64,000 bases of DNA from JACKFB01 sp041389525. GTDB taxonomy: Bacteria > Myxococcota_A > UBA9042 > PHBI01 > JACKFB01. The DNA is taken from NCBI GenBank assembly GCA_041389525.1, contig JAWKRR010000008.1, positions 1 through 64,000 of the forward strand. The letters are read 5' to 3'. Each line of letters starts with the position of its first letter. The first letter of the stretch is position 1. The position numbers were made by a program, and so were the translations under genes. The notes beneath the pieces were generated by a model. That model saw only the letters and a list, made by a program, of their open reading frames with translations, was not told the DNA's origin and did no database searches. This document shows positions 27,501 to 35,086 of this stretch, piece after piece.

Positions 27501-30500
27501 GGGGTCCAACACGTCGCAGAGGCTGTCGTTGTCGGTGTCCACGGGGAGGTCGGCGCCGTCCGCGGGGTTGGTGCCGCAGCTCAGCTCGACCGCGTTCGCC
27601 CACCCGTCACCGTCGAGGTCGGTGTCCTGGTTGTCGCAGAGCCCGTCGTTGTCGGTGTCCTTCGGCACGCTCGCCGGGTCCTTCGGGTCGGTCTTGCAGA
27701 AGGTCTCGACCGCCGTCGACCACCCGTCATTGTCGGGGTCGGCGTCGGCGTCGATGGCGTCGCACAACCCGTCGCCGTCGGCGTCCCCGGGCACGCTCGC
27801 CGGGTCCAACCCGTCGGTCCCGCAGATGAGCTCGACCGAATCGAGCCACCCGTCACCGTCGTCGTCCGCGTCGACGAAATCGCACTGCCCGTCGGCGTCG
27901 AAGTCCAGCGGCACGTCCTTGTCGTCCAGCGGGTCGGTCTTGCACTGGTCCTCGAGGGCGTCGTTCCACCCGTCGTTGTCGTCGTCGGAGTCCAGCACAT
28001 CGCAGACCTTGTCGCCGTCGGCGTCCTGGCCCAGCACGGCGGGGTTCGACGCCGGGTTCAGCGGGTCGGTGCCGCAGAGGCTCTCAACGCCGTTGGGCCA
28101 GCCGTCCGCGTCCTGGTCCTGGTCCAGCGCGTCGCACTGCCCATTGAAGTCCGCGTCCAAGGGCAGGCTCGACGGGTCGTGGGGGTCGGTGGCGCAGAGC
28201 AGCTCCTTGTCGTCGCTCCACGAGTCGTTGTCGTCGTCGGAGTCCACCGCGTCGCACAGCCCGTCGTTGTCGCCGTCCAGGCCCGCAGCCACGGGGTTCG
28301 ACGCCACATCCAGCGGGTTGGTCCCGCAGGTCTGCTCGAGGGTGTTGGACCAGAGATCACCGTCGGCGTCCGGATCCTGGGCGTCGCAGAGCCCGTCCTG
28401 GTCCAGGTCGTGGGCCGCGTCCGTGGGCACGCTCAGCTTATCCAGCGGGTTGGACCCACACGCCGACTCCAGCAGGTCGTCGAAGCCGTCGCCGTCGTCG
28501 TCGTTGTCGGCCGCGTCACACTGGCTGTCCCCGTCCGTGTCCTTGGGCACCGAGGCCGCCGACAGGGTGTCGCTGCCGCAGATCAGCTCCTGCACATCGG
28601 CGTAGCCGTCGCCGTCGTCGTCCAGATCCACGCAGTTCGGCTGGTCGTCGCCATCCAGGTCCTGAGCCTGAACGCCCGGCGGCACGCTGCCCGGGTCCAG
28701 GGCGTCGGAGCCGCACGCGATCTCAAACCCGTTGGAGATCTGGTCGTTGTCGAAGTCCTGCTTCGCGCACGCCTTCGCGATGACGCAGTCCGGGTCGACG
28801 CAGTCCAGCTTCCCGTCCTGGTCGTTGTCCAGCGAGTCGTTGCAGACGAACTCCTTGCCGCCGCAGACCGCCTCGAAGATGTCGAAGGTGCCGTTGCAGT
28901 CGGCGTCGACGCTCGAGGTGCCGCTGCAGTTCTTGGCGGCCCCGGGGTGGATGAGCGGGTCGTTCTTCGCCGTGGGGTTCAGCGCGCACTGCGACAGCTC
29001 GACGATGTCGCTGGTCCCGTCGTCGTCATCGTCGGGGTCCACGCAGTTGAGCAGCCCGTCGGCGTCGGTGTTCTGCGCGTCATCGGGGGACGGCGTCTCC
29101 AGCGGGTTGAAGGGGCTGGGCCCGCAGATCAGCTCCACGCCGTTCGCGACGCCGTCGCCGTCGAAGTCGGCGGTCGCACACAGCGGTGACAGCACGCAGT
29201 CGGAGTCGGCGCAGTCGGTCTTGCCGTCGAGGTCATCGTCCACGCCGCCATCGCAGAGCTCGCTGCACCCGAGCCTCACCGTCGCGGCGGTCGTGGTGCC
29301 CTCCGAACAGGGCCCGATCTGGTCGGCGATGACGGTGTAGGTCTGGCCCTGCACGACGCTCAGCGTCCCGCTGCCGCCGGTGGAGCAGCCCGTCGCGAAG
29401 CTGGTCAGGGGCGCCGCGCAGCTCGCGTCCGTGCACGTGCCACCGAGCACATAGACCTTGTAGTGGGCGAGCCCGTCGTTGGACAGGCGCACCGTCACCG
29501 TCTCGGTGGCCGTCGCCGTGAACTTCAGCGCGGCGTCTGCGCCGAAGGCCACCGGCGAGCACGGGAAGTCGTCGTCCACCGGGGCGACCGTGACCGCCAT
29601 GCCGCACGCGAGCGGGGCCGCGTTGGCGCACACCTCAGCGGCGCACTCCGGCGCGTTGAAGCAAGCGCTGTCGCCGCAGTCGACCCGCCCGTCGCAGTCG
29701 TTGTCCAGGTCGTCGGCGCAGCTCCCCGCGGTCGCCTGGCCCTCCGACCCCGCCGGGCTGACCTCGCTGGCGGCGTCGTTGCAGTCGGCGGCGATGCAGT
29801 CGACCTGCGCCGGATCCACGCCGGGAGGCGCCTCTCCGTAGCCGTCCCCGTCGACGTCCAAGCACCCGTCGGCGCAGTCGGCCACGGTGTCGCCGTCGGT
29901 GTCGCTGCAGTCCGCGGCGCACAGCGGGTCCGTGGGCGCGCAGTCCACCTCATTGCAGCGGCCGTCGCCGTCGCTGTTTGGCAGCGCCTCGTCGGTCGTG
30001 GCGTCGCAGTCGTCGTCGATGAGGTCGCAGGTGAACTCGGCGCAGCCTCCGAAGGCGTGCGGGGTGCCCCGGTTCTTGCCCGAGTTGCCGTACACCGCCG
30101 CCGGTCCCGCGAGGCACCACGCGCTCGACACGCTCTTGCTCGCGGGCACCGTGGCGCTGGGCGGCGCGATGAGGACCAGCGAACGCCCGAGGCCGTCGGC
30201 GGTGGACATGCGGCCCAGCTCGCAGCCGAACCCGTTGGAAAAATCGACCACATCCAGCAGCGCCGCGCCGCCGCCAGCCAAGGTCTCGGTGATCGTCAGC
30301 CGGTCGCCGCCGGGCGAGATCTGGAAGGCCGAGGTGCAGGTCCCGTCCGCGCCCACGCCGTCGGTCCCGTCGATGTCGCCGAAGGCCACGACGTAGTAGC
30401 CGCCGGGCTGGATCGTCGCCGTCGTCACGACCGTGCAGCCGCCACCGGGCGCGAAGGACTGGGTGGCGCCCACGACGTTGGTGAGCGCCAGCCCGAGATC

Positions 30501-33497
30501 CGTGACGCTGACGGCGGAATCGGAGGCGTTGAAGAGCTCGACCCACTGCTCGCCGGGGCTGGCGTTGGGTTTGGCGATGTGGATCTCGGTGACCTGGATG
30601 GCGCCGAGCTCGGTCTGGCAGGTGCTCGAGCAGCCGTCGCCGCTGGCCTCGCCGCCGTCGTCGCAGGTCTCGCCGAAGCCGATGGTGCCGTCGCCGCAGT
30701 CCGCGCACGAGGGCTCGAGGACGTCGGAGAGGCCGTTACAGTCGTTGTCTTTTCCGGCGTTCTGGTCGGTGCAGATCTCGGGCTGGCCTGGGTGCGTCGT
30801 GATGTCGCCGTCGTCGCAGTCGGGCGCCGTCTTGCCTGCCGCGCAGGTCAGGGTGTCGCCGTAGGGGGCCGGGCGCGTGGCGTCGCCGTACCCGTCGCCG
30901 TCGACGTCGATGCAGTGGTCGCACAGGGCGTTCACGCGCTCGCCCTTGCCGTCGGCGTCCACGTCGCTGATCAGCACCAGGGAGTCGACGAAGGCGCCGG
31001 CGTTCGCGTTGTTTCCTGCGTCCACCGTGTCGTAGAAGACGACCACCGAGAGGGTCCCGCCCACCGATGGCGCTGGCACCGGCAGCTTCGTGCTGACGAG
31101 GCCGGCGGTGTTCGCGCCGGTGGCGAAGACGTGGTTCGCGGGGGTGGTGGCGTCGCAGTTCGCGGGGGTGACGCCGTAGCAGACGCCCAGGATGTCCTTG
31201 GTGGTCGCCGCCTCGCCGATGAGGCCGTAGCGCAGCACGAGCTGGGGCGCGAGCATGTCCGCGGGGACCGCGATGTCGCGGGCGAGCCAGCCGCGCAGTC
31301 GCCCGGCGCCGGCGCTCGAGACCTGACCGTTGAGCACCGTCTCGAAGCCGACCGCCCCAAATCCAGTGCTACTGCCTTGCTGAAAGAGCTGCCCGGCCCC
31401 GGTGCCCGACGAGCTCACGGTCACACCGCCCGGGCCCGTGTCGAAGCTGAGCCCCTTCGAGCAGGGCAGACACCACGCGTCGGCCACGCACTCGGCGTCC
31501 GCACAGTCCACCTTGCCGTCGCCGTTGTCGTCGACGCCGTTGGCGCAGTCCTCGTCACCGCAGCCGGGGTCCTGGCCGTCGGTCTGGCCGTTGCAGTCGT
31601 TGTCCAGCTCGTCGCCGCACACGTCCATCGCCAGCGTCTCGACCGCGCCGGGGTTGACCGAGAAGCCGCCGGGGCCGTCCTCGCAGTCCAGCCCGACCTC
31701 GTCGCAGGCCATCAAGTCGGGGCTGCCGGCGCCGCCGTAGCCGTCGTGGTCGCCGTCCCAGCAGGGGTCGCAGCTGACGTGGGAGCCCTCGTCGAGCCCG
31801 TCGCCGTCCATGTCGCTGGCCACCACCACCCGGGTGACCGTCACGCCCGGGTTGTCGTTCTGGAACTTGTCGAAGGTGTCGTAGAGCAGGCTTATCTGCA
31901 GGGTCTGGCCGATGTACGGCGTCAGATCGACCTGCGAGGTCACCTCGCCGCCGGTGGGCGTCGCCGCGAGCAGGATGATGCCGGGCGTGTTGAAGCGGCA
32001 GTTGGGGCTGTTGATGCAGACCGCGAACTTGTCGCCGCTGGGGGTCGGGTCGCCGGCGTGGACGAAGCTGACCTGCAGCGCGGGGGCGGGCCCGCCATCG
32101 GCGACCGAGGGCACCGCGACGGTCGCGGTGAGGCGGCCGAAGTAGACGCCGCCGGGTGCGCCGCCGTTGTTCGGGTTGGCGCCCTGGTCGACGTTGGCGG
32201 TCCCGTTGGTCTGCCAGGAGCCGCTCGGCTGGTGGAAAATCCAGAGGCCCTGCGCGTCGCTCTGCCAGGTGCCGGGCCCTGTGTCGAAGCTCCAGTCGAT
32301 GTTGCAGGGGTTGCAGAAGGCGTCGGCGGCGCAGGCCGCGTCGTCGCAGTCGGCTTGCCCATTGCCGCCGTTGTCGAAGCCGTCGGCGCAGTCCTCGACG
32401 CAGCCGGGGTCGGCGAGGTCGGTCAGGCCGTCGCAGTCATCGTCGACGCCGCCGGAGCACTGCTCGGCGGCGGTTGGGAACACCGCGCTGTCGGTGTCTT
32501 TGCAGTCGATCGCGGGCCCGTGGGTGCACGAGGCGGGGGCGACGCTGGTGGCGCGGCCGTAGCCGTCGCCGTCCAGGTCCACGCAGCCATCGCAGGCGAC
32601 CTGGCTGGCGAACTCGAAGAGGCCGTCGCGGTCGACGTCACCGGCCACGCTGACCCGGTCGACGAGGACCTTCGCGGCGCCGCCCGGCGCGTGGGGCCCG
32701 CCCGGGGTCGCCGGCGAGACGGCCTCGATGACCACGAAGCGGCGCGTGCCCGCCTCGGCAAGGAGATCGACCCGCAGCACGTCGAAGCCGGCGCTGTCTT
32801 TCTCCGTGACGCTGTCGGCGGTGTTGGTGCAGGTCAGGAACACTTGGCCCGAGGCCGTGGACCCGTCGCCGTTGACGTAGACCGCGAGGCAGTCGTCCAC
32901 GCCGTTTCCGTCGAGTCGGTAGTGGACGATCAGCTCGGGCTTCGGCGCGTCGAGGACCGCGGGGACTGCGACGCGGGTGCGCGCGATCGCGGTCTCACCG
33001 ACCGCCGCGACGCCGCTGAAGTCGACGCTCAGCGTGGCGGTACCTGCCGAATCGTGGACGAAGTCCTCCTCGCCCGAGCTCAGCGACCAGCCCATGGCGC
33101 TAGATCCGAAGGGGAAGTCGGTACCGCAAGTCGGCGTGCAGACCGTCAGCGCGGTCGTGACGCAGGTGAAGCCGGGCTCCAGCAGGCAGCCTGCCGAGCA
33201 CCCGTTTCCGCTGTTGGAGTCGCCGTCTTCGCACTGCTCATCGGCGGGGCAGAAGATGCCGTCACCGCAGACGGCGGCCGAGCCGACGCCGGGCAGACAC
33301 ACCCCGCCGTTGCAGGTCTCGTTGCCGTTGCAGGGGTTGCCATCGGCGCACTCGATGTCCAGCACGCACCCAGGAGCGCCGGCCCAGGCGGGCGCGACCA
33401 CGCTGGCCAGCGCCGTCGCGGCGCCTATGAACACGGCGACCCGGAACGCGCGCCTCAACGCTAACGCTCGACGTCCCCCCCGATGGTACGCTCCCAT
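24438..33497 (-). CDS. giant secreted MopE/LTD/TSP3-repeat protein fused to an outer membrane beta-barrel protein
   Basis: Starts at an ATG at 33497 ahead of a signal peptide (AVFIGAATALASVVAPAWA). Then, by residue: Cys-rich myxobacterial modules (about 35-110, with CEDGDSNSGNGCSAGC); four blocks of MopE-like metal-binding repeats with jelly-roll-like inserts (110-950); a lamin-tail domain (about 955-1150); more Cys-rich repeats; about 1,100 residues of Asp-rich thrombospondin type 3-like repeats (1440-2540); a MYXO-CTERM-like tail (C2553, a helix at 2558-2575, RRRR). Without a stop there follow a second signal-peptide-like stretch ending AQA near 2601, a barrel of about 240 residues, and three or four TSP3 repeats. 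The frame breaks near 24548, just before the OmpA domain. It may be two genes fused or read as one. Confidence 0.7.
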   Translation of the reverse strand: MGAYHRGGRRALALRRAFRVAVFIGAATALASVVAPAWAGAPGCVLDIECADGNPCNGNETCNGGVCLPGVGSAAVCGDGIFCPADEQCEDGDSNSGNGCSAGCLLEPGFTCVTTALTVCTPTCGTDFPFGSSAMGWSLSSGEEDFVHDSAGTATLSVDFSGVAAVGETAIARTRVAVPAVLDAPKPELIVHYRLDGNGVDDCLAVYVNGDGSTASGQVFLTCTNTADSVTEKDSAGFDVLRVDLLAEAGTRRFVVIEAVSPATPGGPHAPGGAAKVLVDRVSVAGDVDRDGLFEFASQVACDGCVDLDGDGYGRATSVAPASCTHGPAIDCKDTDSAVFPTAAEQCSGGVDDDCDGLTDLADPGCVEDCADGFDNGGNGQADCDDAACAADAFCNPCNIDWSFDTGPGTWQSDAQGLWIFHQPSGSWQTNGTANVDQGANPNNGGAPGGVYFGRLTATVAVPSVADGGPAPALQVSFVHAGDPTPSGDKFAVCINSPNCRFNTPGIILLAATPTGGEVTSQVDLTPYIGQTLQISLLYDTFDKFQNDNPGVTVTRVVVASDMDGDGLDEGSHVSCDPCWDGDHDGYGGAGSPDLMACDEVGLDCEDGPGGFSVNPGAVETLAMDVCGDELDNDCNGQTDGQDPGCGDEDCANGVDDNGDGKVDCADAECVADAWCLPCSKGLSFDTGPGGVTVSSSGTGAGQLFQQGSSTGFGAVGFETVLNGQVSSAGAGRLRGWLARDIAVPADMLAPQLVLRYGLIGEAATTKDILGVCYGVTPANCDATTPANHVFATGANTAGLVSTKLPVPAPSVGGTLSVVVFYDTVDAGNNANAGAFVDSLVLISDVDADGKGERVNALCDHCIDVDGDGYGDATRPAPYGDTLTCAAGKTAPDCDDGDITTHPGQPEICTDQNAGKDNDCNGLSDVLEPSCADCGDGTIGFGETCDDGGEASGDGCSSTCQTELGAIQVTEIHIAKPNASPGEQWVELFNASDSAVSVTDLGLALTNVVGATQSFAPGGGCTVVTTATIQPGGYYVVAFGDIDGTDGVGADGTCTSAFQISPGGDRLTITETLAGGGAALLDVVDFSNGFGCELGRMSTADGLGRSLVLIAPPSATVPASKSVSSAWCLAGPAAVYGNSGKNRGTPHAFGGCAEFTCDLIDDDCDATTDEALPNSDGDGRCNEVDCAPTDPLCAADCSDTDGDTVADCADGCLDVDGDGYGEAPPGVDPAQVDCIAADCNDAASEVSPAGSEGQATAGSCADDLDNDCDGRVDCGDSACFNAPECAAEVCANAAPLACGMAVTVAPVDDDFPCSPVAFGADAALKFTATATETVTVRLSNDGLAHYKVYVLGGTCTDASCAAPLTSFATGCSTGGSGTLSVVQGQTYTVIADQIGPCSEGTTTAATVRLGCSELCDGGVDDDLDGKTDCADSDCVLSPLCATADFDGDGVANGVELICGPSPFNPLETPSPDDAQNTDADGLLNCVDPDDDDDGTSDIVELSQCALNPTAKNDPLIHPGAAKNCSGTSSVDADCNGTFDIFEAVCGGKEFVCNDSLDNDQDGKLDCVDPDCVIAKACAKQDFDNDQISNGFEIACGSDALDPGSVPPGVQAQDLDGDDQPNCVDLDDDGDGYADVQELICGSDTLSAASVPKDTDGDSQCDAADNDDDGDGFDDLLESACGSNPLDKLSVPTDAAHDLDQDGLCDAQDPDADGDLWSNTLEQTCGTNPLDVASNPVAAGLDGDNDGLCDAVDSDDDNDSWSDDKELLCATDPHDPSSLPLDADFNGQCDALDQDQDADGWPNGVESLCGTDPLNPASNPAVLGQDADGDKVCDVLDSDDDNDGWNDALEDQCKTDPLDDKDVPLDFDADGQCDFVDADDDGDGWLDSVELICGTDGLDPASVPGDADGDGLCDAIDADADPDNDGWSTAVETFCKTDPKDPASVPKDTDNDGLCDNQDTDLDGDGWANAVELSCGTNPADGADLPVDTDNDSLCDVLDPDDDGDGSPDAAEILCGTNPLDGAERPLESDLADTDNDGQANCVDDDDDGDNLSDVLEAMLGTNPRLKDTDGDGLGDGVEDANQNGVIDVDETSPKKKDTDGDGLSDGVEVDSCYRTAAGGCIPSDPLLADTDADGLPDGAEDVDANGSTGALETSPVDPNSDADFDDAGNPALDGYERACATDPLNPASFPVDKDKNGTCDGQQIDTDGDKVADGVESFCGFDPLSNSSTPSLGDLLDQDEDGILSCLDPDDDNDGVDDTAELACGTDPRNKASEPTPDQILDFDQDGVLNCVDDDDDDDQINDCEEGGALEDCCRLARCCPASSKPGGSCCAAPSTESDACAAKSLGTDAKDADSDEDGLSDAQELTLGTNPRASDTDGDGLQDGTEFGLTVGGPMTDTSIFQPDLDPTTTTDPRAADSDNDGVCDGPTAVAFVCEAQPGEDNDANGRIDEGEGDPNDPRDGLTDTDGDGLTDRDELLKYKTDPKNVDTDGDGLNDKIEVQGTTPWLPTDPLNVDTDGGGVEDGYEVERGTDPNEPSDDFTGAVLEGENFTGCASSGGGGLAVILGLAILGLLALRRRRLAGLLSALLLAATLAPAPAAQAQTSPPAVGNANIQNFFPVGGQHRVWSVEQSLVAPAWSVYASLLYALEDDSLSLRVGGHHEKLVDQAQFLNLDVGVGLFEYAQLEIHVPFAVVMQSGKDNTSITPVSGAGLGDMIVRARGRILNNRMGGFGLGVSGGVTIPIGDGDQFRGDPGVGGLVGLITDFRTTRTVLSLNLGTRLRSKSSTFLETKFSHEFTYGLGLEVFVAPEIVTLSAELFGRTPLAEFFSSESTTTLELLVGPKWSVIPGLSVQAAAGPGLVKGIGTPTFRFVAGLQWAPGAKDEDGDGIPDGEDKCPFAPEDRDGFADTDGCPDEDNDQDGIPDDRDRCPNKPEDFNDFQDHDGCPDEIAIEDRDGDGIPDRVDRCPLLPETYNGFQDGDGCPDTPPARRWRCCRPSRPRGREIVTPASTTWCSSAKTAPG
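24544..24548 (-). other. frameshift site (GGGGG run) before the OmpA domain
   Basis: One additional G on the plus strand joins GCPDTPP in the long frame to GSAVAVLSAKPAP in the OmpA frame, giving the repeat-linker-OmpA order normal for this protein class. It is the same kind of break as at 12750-12753. Confidence 0.75.
25870..29170 (-). repeat. long coding array of Asp-rich calcium-binding repeats
   Basis: About thirty degenerate units, many of the form DxDGDGLCDxxDxDDDGDGWxxxxExxCGTDPLDPASVP, run through 3.3 kb. At DNA level they share cores such as CCGTCGTTGTCGGTGTCC on the plus strand. Such an array can change length by slippage and is hard to assemble from short reads. Confidence 0.75.
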
Positions 33498-33697
33498 CCA
33501 ACCCCCAAACGCCGTACCCCTATACGGAAGCAAGACGCGCCCATTGTAGGCCCGTAACGGCAACCGATGAAAGGGGGCGGGAATCGCCGGTGGTCCGGGA
33601 GCCCAGGGTCGGCGGCCGAGGTGACGCCTCCGCGGCCGGCTCCGGGCCCGTCTCGGGCGGCGGTCGCCGCGCGGCCGATCGCGGACTCAGGCCGGGC

Positions 33698-35080
33698 TTA
33701 CTCGCGCTCGGACAGCCGCGCGATGGGGGCGGCTTCGGCGGGGACGCGCACCGGGTAGTGGCCGGTGAAACAGGCGTCGCAGTAGCCTTTGCCGTGCCCC
33801 TTCACGCTGGCGTGGAGCCCGTCGATGCTGAGGTAGGCGAGGCTGTCGGCGCCCAGGAACTCGGCGATCTCGTCGGTCGTCTTGTTGGCGGCGATGAGCT
33901 CGGCGCTGTTTGGCGTGTCGATGCCGTAGAAGCACGAGTTCCGAGTCGGCGGGCAGGCGATGCGCATGTGCACCTCACGCGCGCCGGCCTCGCGCAGCAT
34001 CCGCACGATCTTCCGGCTGGTCGTGCCGCGGACGAGGCTGTCGTCGATGACCACCACCGAGCGGTCGAGGATCACCGACTCGACCGGGCTCAGCTTCAGC
34101 TTCACTCCGAAGTGGCGGATGGACTGGGCGGGCTCGATGAAGGTGCGGCCGGCGTAGTGGCTGCGGATGAGACCCTGCTCGAAGGGCAAGCCGGCGGCCT
34201 GCGCGTAGCCCATGGCGGCGGCGTTTCCGCTGTCGGGCACCGCGATGACCACGTCGGCGCCGGGCGCAGGCGACTCGATCGCGAGGCGCCGCCCGCTCTC
34301 CTTGCGCACGTCGTACACGTCCTCGCCGAAGATCTGCGAGTCGGGCCGCGCGAAGTAGATGTGCTCGAAGATGCAGGCGTGTCGCGGCTGGCCCGTGTTG
34401 TGCTTGATCGAGCGCTGCCCCTGGGCGTCGAAGACCAGGATCTCGCCCGGCTCGATCTCGCGGATCGGGGTCGCCTCGACCAGACGCAGGCTGCAGCTCT
34501 CGCTCGACAGCACGAAGCCGTTGCCGAGGCTGCCCAGCACCAGCGGGCGAAACCCGTGAGGGTCGCGGGCCGCCAGGAGCTGGTCCGGCGTCAGGATCAG
34601 CAGGCTGTAGGCGCCCTCGACGATGTCCATGGCCTCGCGCATGCGGTCCACCAGGGTCTCGCGCTTGGACCGGGCGAGCAGGTGGACGAAGATCTCCGTG
34701 TCCATCGTGGTGTGAAAGAGCGCGCCGTCGTCTTCGAGTTGTCGGCGCAGGCTCACGGCGTTGGTGAGGTTGCCGTTGTGGGCGATGGACAGCGACGCGC
34801 CCTTGAACTCCACCGCGAAGGGCTGGGCGTTCTTCTGGATGCTCATCCCCGCGGTCGAGTAGCGGACGTGCCCGATGGCGTTGGGGCCCGGCAACGCGGC
34901 GATGGCCTTGGAGTCGAAGACCTCGGCGACGCGCCCCATGCGGCGGTAGCTGATCAGCTGGGAGTCGTGGCTGCTGACGATGCCCGCGCTCTCCTGGCCA
35001 CGGTGCTGAAGCCCGTGCAGGCCCAGGTAGGTGATGTTCGAGGCTTCCTTGTGATTCCAGACACCGAATACGCCGCACAT
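33698..35080 (-). CDS. purF: amidophosphoribosyltransferase
   Basis: First committed step of purine synthesis: glutamine plus PRPP gives phosphoribosylamine. In 460 residues it has the Ntn glutaminase domain starting MCGVFGVWNH, so Cys2 becomes the nucleophile after Met removal and no propeptide is needed, unlike the Bacillus enzyme. Then HRGQESAGI near 26, HNGNLTN near 100, and the PRPP motif VVVIDDSLVRGTTS near 345. Cysteines in HACIFEHIYFARPDS, CPPTRNSCFYGID and GYCDACF match the ligands of the [4Fe-4S] cluster of Bacillus-type PurF. It lies six bases after purL, with a GGAG site overlapping the purL stop, so it is the last gene of purSQLF. Confidence 0.95.
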   Translation of the reverse strand: MCGVFGVWNHKEASNITYLGLHGLQHRGQESAGIVSSHDSQLISYRRMGRVAEVFDSKAIAALPGPNAIGHVRYSTAGMSIQKNAQPFAVEFKGASLSIAHNGNLTNAVSLRRQLEDDGALFHTTMDTEIFVHLLARSKRETLVDRMREAMDIVEGAYSLLILTPDQLLAARDPHGFRPLVLGSLGNGFVLSSESCSLRLVEATPIREIEPGEILVFDAQGQRSIKHNTGQPRHACIFEHIYFARPDSQIFGEDVYDVRKESGRRLAIESPAPGADVVIAVPDSGNAAAMGYAQAAGLPFEQGLIRSHYAGRTFIEPAQSIRHFGVKLKLSPVESVILDRSVVVIDDSLVRGTTSRKIVRMLREAGAREVHMRIACPPTRNSCFYGIDTPNSAELIAANKTTDEIAEFLGADSLAYLSIDGLHASVKGHGKGYCDACFTGHYPVRVPAEAAPIARLSERE

Positions 35081-35086
35081 AGCTGT

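Noticed and set aside
25870..29170. Regular repeats checked as a possible CRISPR array
   Set aside because: Units are degenerate, translate in frame to calcium-binding repeats, and lack identical direct repeats with unique spacers.
22248..29189. Plus-strand Ser/Pro/Val-rich frames opposite the TSP3 arrays
   Set aside because: Complement of repeated Asp-Gly-Asp codons; no start context and no conserved domain.
29463..33464. 1,333-codon open frame on the plus strand opposite the giant secreted protein
   Set aside because: It is a codon-bias shadow of the Asp/Gly-rich repeats: Arg/Ala/Val-rich translation, no domain, no ribosome site, while the minus strand shows clear conserved domains.
33560..33697. 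Rho-independent terminator after purF
   Set aside because: GC-rich partial stems are present but imperfect, and no T-run follows; in DNA this GC-rich such stems occur by chance.
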